From Candidatus Limihabitans stercoravium (GTDB lineage: Bacteria > Bacillota > Clostridia > Christensenellales > CAG-314): a stretch of 64,000 nt of DNA. A program made the position numbers and the translations under genes. A model generated the notes under the pieces. That model had not been told where the DNA came from and did no database searches. It worked only from the letters and a program-made list of their open reading frames with translations. The stretch is from contig DVLO01000035.1 of assembly GCA_018715495.1 (NCBI GenBank), positions 1-64,000 on the forward strand, given 5' to 3'. Below, one piece after another: positions 62,948 through 64,000 of this stretch (the stretch's first letter is position 1; the number at the start of each line of letters is the position of its first letter).

Positions 62948-62976
62948 ATTTTACCATAAAAATAATTTATCTACAA
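62948..62976 (-). promoter_or_regulatory. Promoter of the GH20-pfkA unit
   Basis: Minus-strand -35 TTGTAG (62971-62976), a 17-base spacer and -10 TAAAAT (62948-62953), about 24 bases before the GH20 start. The remaining bases 62,977-63,066 are AT-rich and show no clear promoter for the divergent ABC gene. Confidence 0.7.
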
Positions 62977-63080
62977 CAATTTTTGTGATAAAATATATAA
63001 ACGTATTTAAATTGTTGCGTTTAAGACAAAATTAAGTGTACTAAACTACAATTTTTACATTGATAAAAGGGGAAATACTG

Positions 63081-64000
63081 ATGCTTAAATTAGAAAACAT
63101 TACAAAGCAATACAATGCAGATAAGAACAACATTGTAAATGCTTTAAAAGGCGTGTCTATCAACTTCCGTTCTAACGAATTTGTAGCAATACTGGGTCCG
63201 TCGGGATGCGGAAAAACAACATTGCTCAACATCATTGGCGGGCTGGATCATTACACTTCGGGCGACTTGCAGATTGAGGGCGTTTCCACTGCACGTTACA
63301 CCGAAAAAGACTGGAACAACTACCGCAATCACAGAATAGGTTTCGTGTTCCAGAGTTACAACCTCATTCCTCACCAGACGGTGGAAAGCAACGTTGAACT
63401 GGCATTGACATTGTCGGGAATATCACGCAACGAACGCAAACAACGTGCAAGGCGTGCACTGGGCGAAGTAGGACTGTCCAGTCAATACACCAAGAAGCCC
63501 AACCAATTGTCGGGCGGACAGATGCAGCGTGTGGCGCTGGCAAGAGCGTTGGTGAACAATCCGCAGGTTGTGCTTGCCGACGAACCGACAGGCGCACTGG
63601 ACAGCGTAACAAGCGTACAGGTAATGGATTTGCTGAAAAAGGTTGCCGACAGTCACCTTGTAATCATGGTAACTCACAACGCCGAACTTGCGGAAAAATA
63701 CGCTACACGCATTATAAGACTGCACGACGGCGAAGTTATTTCCGACAGCAATCCGCTGACAGAAGAGGAACTTGAGCGTGAAAAACAACTGGAAAAGGCA
63801 CAACAACAAGCCCAACTACTTCAAGACAAGAAGAAGACTATCGGCAAAAAGAAGGTAAAGATGTCCTTCGGTACTGCACTGACATTGTCATTTAAAAACA
63901 TGCTGACAAAGATTGGCAGAACACTGATGACAAGCATTGCAGGTTCAATCGGTATAATAGGTGTTGCACTTGTACTGGCACTCAGTAACGGATTCAACAT
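63081..64000 (+). CDS. MacB-like ABC transporter, ATPase-permease fusion (cut by window edge)
   Basis: The first 306 residues of a larger protein. Residues about 1-220 are an ABC ATPase of the LolD/MacB type: Walker A GPSGCGKTT, FVFQSYNLIPHQTVESNVEL after it, signature LSGGQMQRV, Walker B VVLADEPTGALD, and switch His in MVTHNAELAEKYA. A charged coiled segment (about 228-255; EEELEREKQLEKAQQQAQ) leads to the first membrane segment (about 278-300) of an FtsX-like permease. Full relatives in Firmicutes are over 700 residues. They export lipopeptides or handle envelope stress and antimicrobial peptides; the substrate here is unknown. The start ATG follows AGGGGA. Confidence 0.9.
   Translation, partial: MLKLENITKQYNADKNNIVNALKGVSINFRSNEFVAILGPSGCGKTTLLNIIGGLDHYTSGDLQIEGVSTARYTEKDWNNYRNHRIGFVFQSYNLIPHQTVESNVELALTLSGISRNERKQRARRALGEVGLSSQYTKKPNQLSGGQMQRVALARALVNNPQVVLADEPTGALDSVTSVQVMDLLKKVADSHLVIMVTHNAELAEKYATRIIRLHDGEVISDSNPLTEEELEREKQLEKAQQQAQLLQDKKKTIGKKKVKMSFGTALTLSFKNMLTKIGRTLMTSIAGSIGIIGVALVLALSNGFN

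Overview
The window looks like a chromosomal segment of a low-to-moderate GC, Gram-positive-type bacterium of the Firmicutes, most likely an uncultured, probably gut-associated, member of the Clostridia. The reasons are strong AGGAGG ribosome-binding sites, consensus TTGACA-17-TATAAT promoters, frequent GTG/TTG starts, a CIRCE/HrcA heat-shock operator, whiA and many lipobox (not LPXTG) surface proteins. The exact lineage is inference. No rRNA, tRNA, CRISPR array or intact transposon was seen.

Layout. (a) 1-1,250: an hsp20 gene under CIRCE control and a small membrane protein. (b) 1,285-33,165, all on the minus strand: a run of thirteen genes with gaps of 1-99 bases and no convincing internal terminator. 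It starts from one consensus promoter (33,137-33,165) and ends at one terminator (1,248-1,273). In transcription order it encodes an InlB-repeat lipoprotein, a complete Opp-type peptide ABC transporter (oppA-B-C-D-F), a 79-residue membrane protein, a 2,513-residue subtilisin-like protease with leucine-rich repeats, and five further lipoproteins of 183 to 1,804 residues. I read this as a roughly 32-kb surface proteolysis and peptide-uptake island. It is the best candidate here for an undescribed system. (c) 33,361-36,210: a Ca2+/Mn2+-type P-type ATPase behind a yybP-ykoY (Mn2+) riboswitch with an intrinsic terminator. (d) 36,291-42,094: a LysR regulator, apparently with a leaderless mRNA, followed by DUF1810 and S51-peptidase genes. 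It is divergent from an acetyltransferase, cyclophilin-like lipoprotein, alpha/beta hydrolase, CMD-cupin and iron-sulfur-type flavodoxin operon. (e) 42,162-47,456: rlmD and a heterodimeric ABC exporter pair. (f) 47,524-54,768: a housekeeping operon (solute-binding-like protein, murB, PHP hydrolase, whiA, dnaE). It lacks the rapZ and yvcK genes that usually sit before whiA. (g) 54,887-56,727: a GPH/SLC45-like MFS transporter. (h) 56,790-60,197: a flavinylation-type operon (an ApbE-NusG-domain-II fusion, a Gx-type membrane protein, pyridoxamine kinase). (i) 60,313-62,976: a GH20 hexosaminidase and phosphofructokinase. (j) 63,081 to the edge: a MacB-like ABC transporter cut by the window end.

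How it may work together. In region (b) a membrane-tethered protease would cut extracellular protein, the repeat-rich lipoproteins would bind or display substrate, and OppABCDF would import the peptides. Only the Opp and protease assignments rest on recognised catalytic motifs. The lipoprotein roles are inferred from position.
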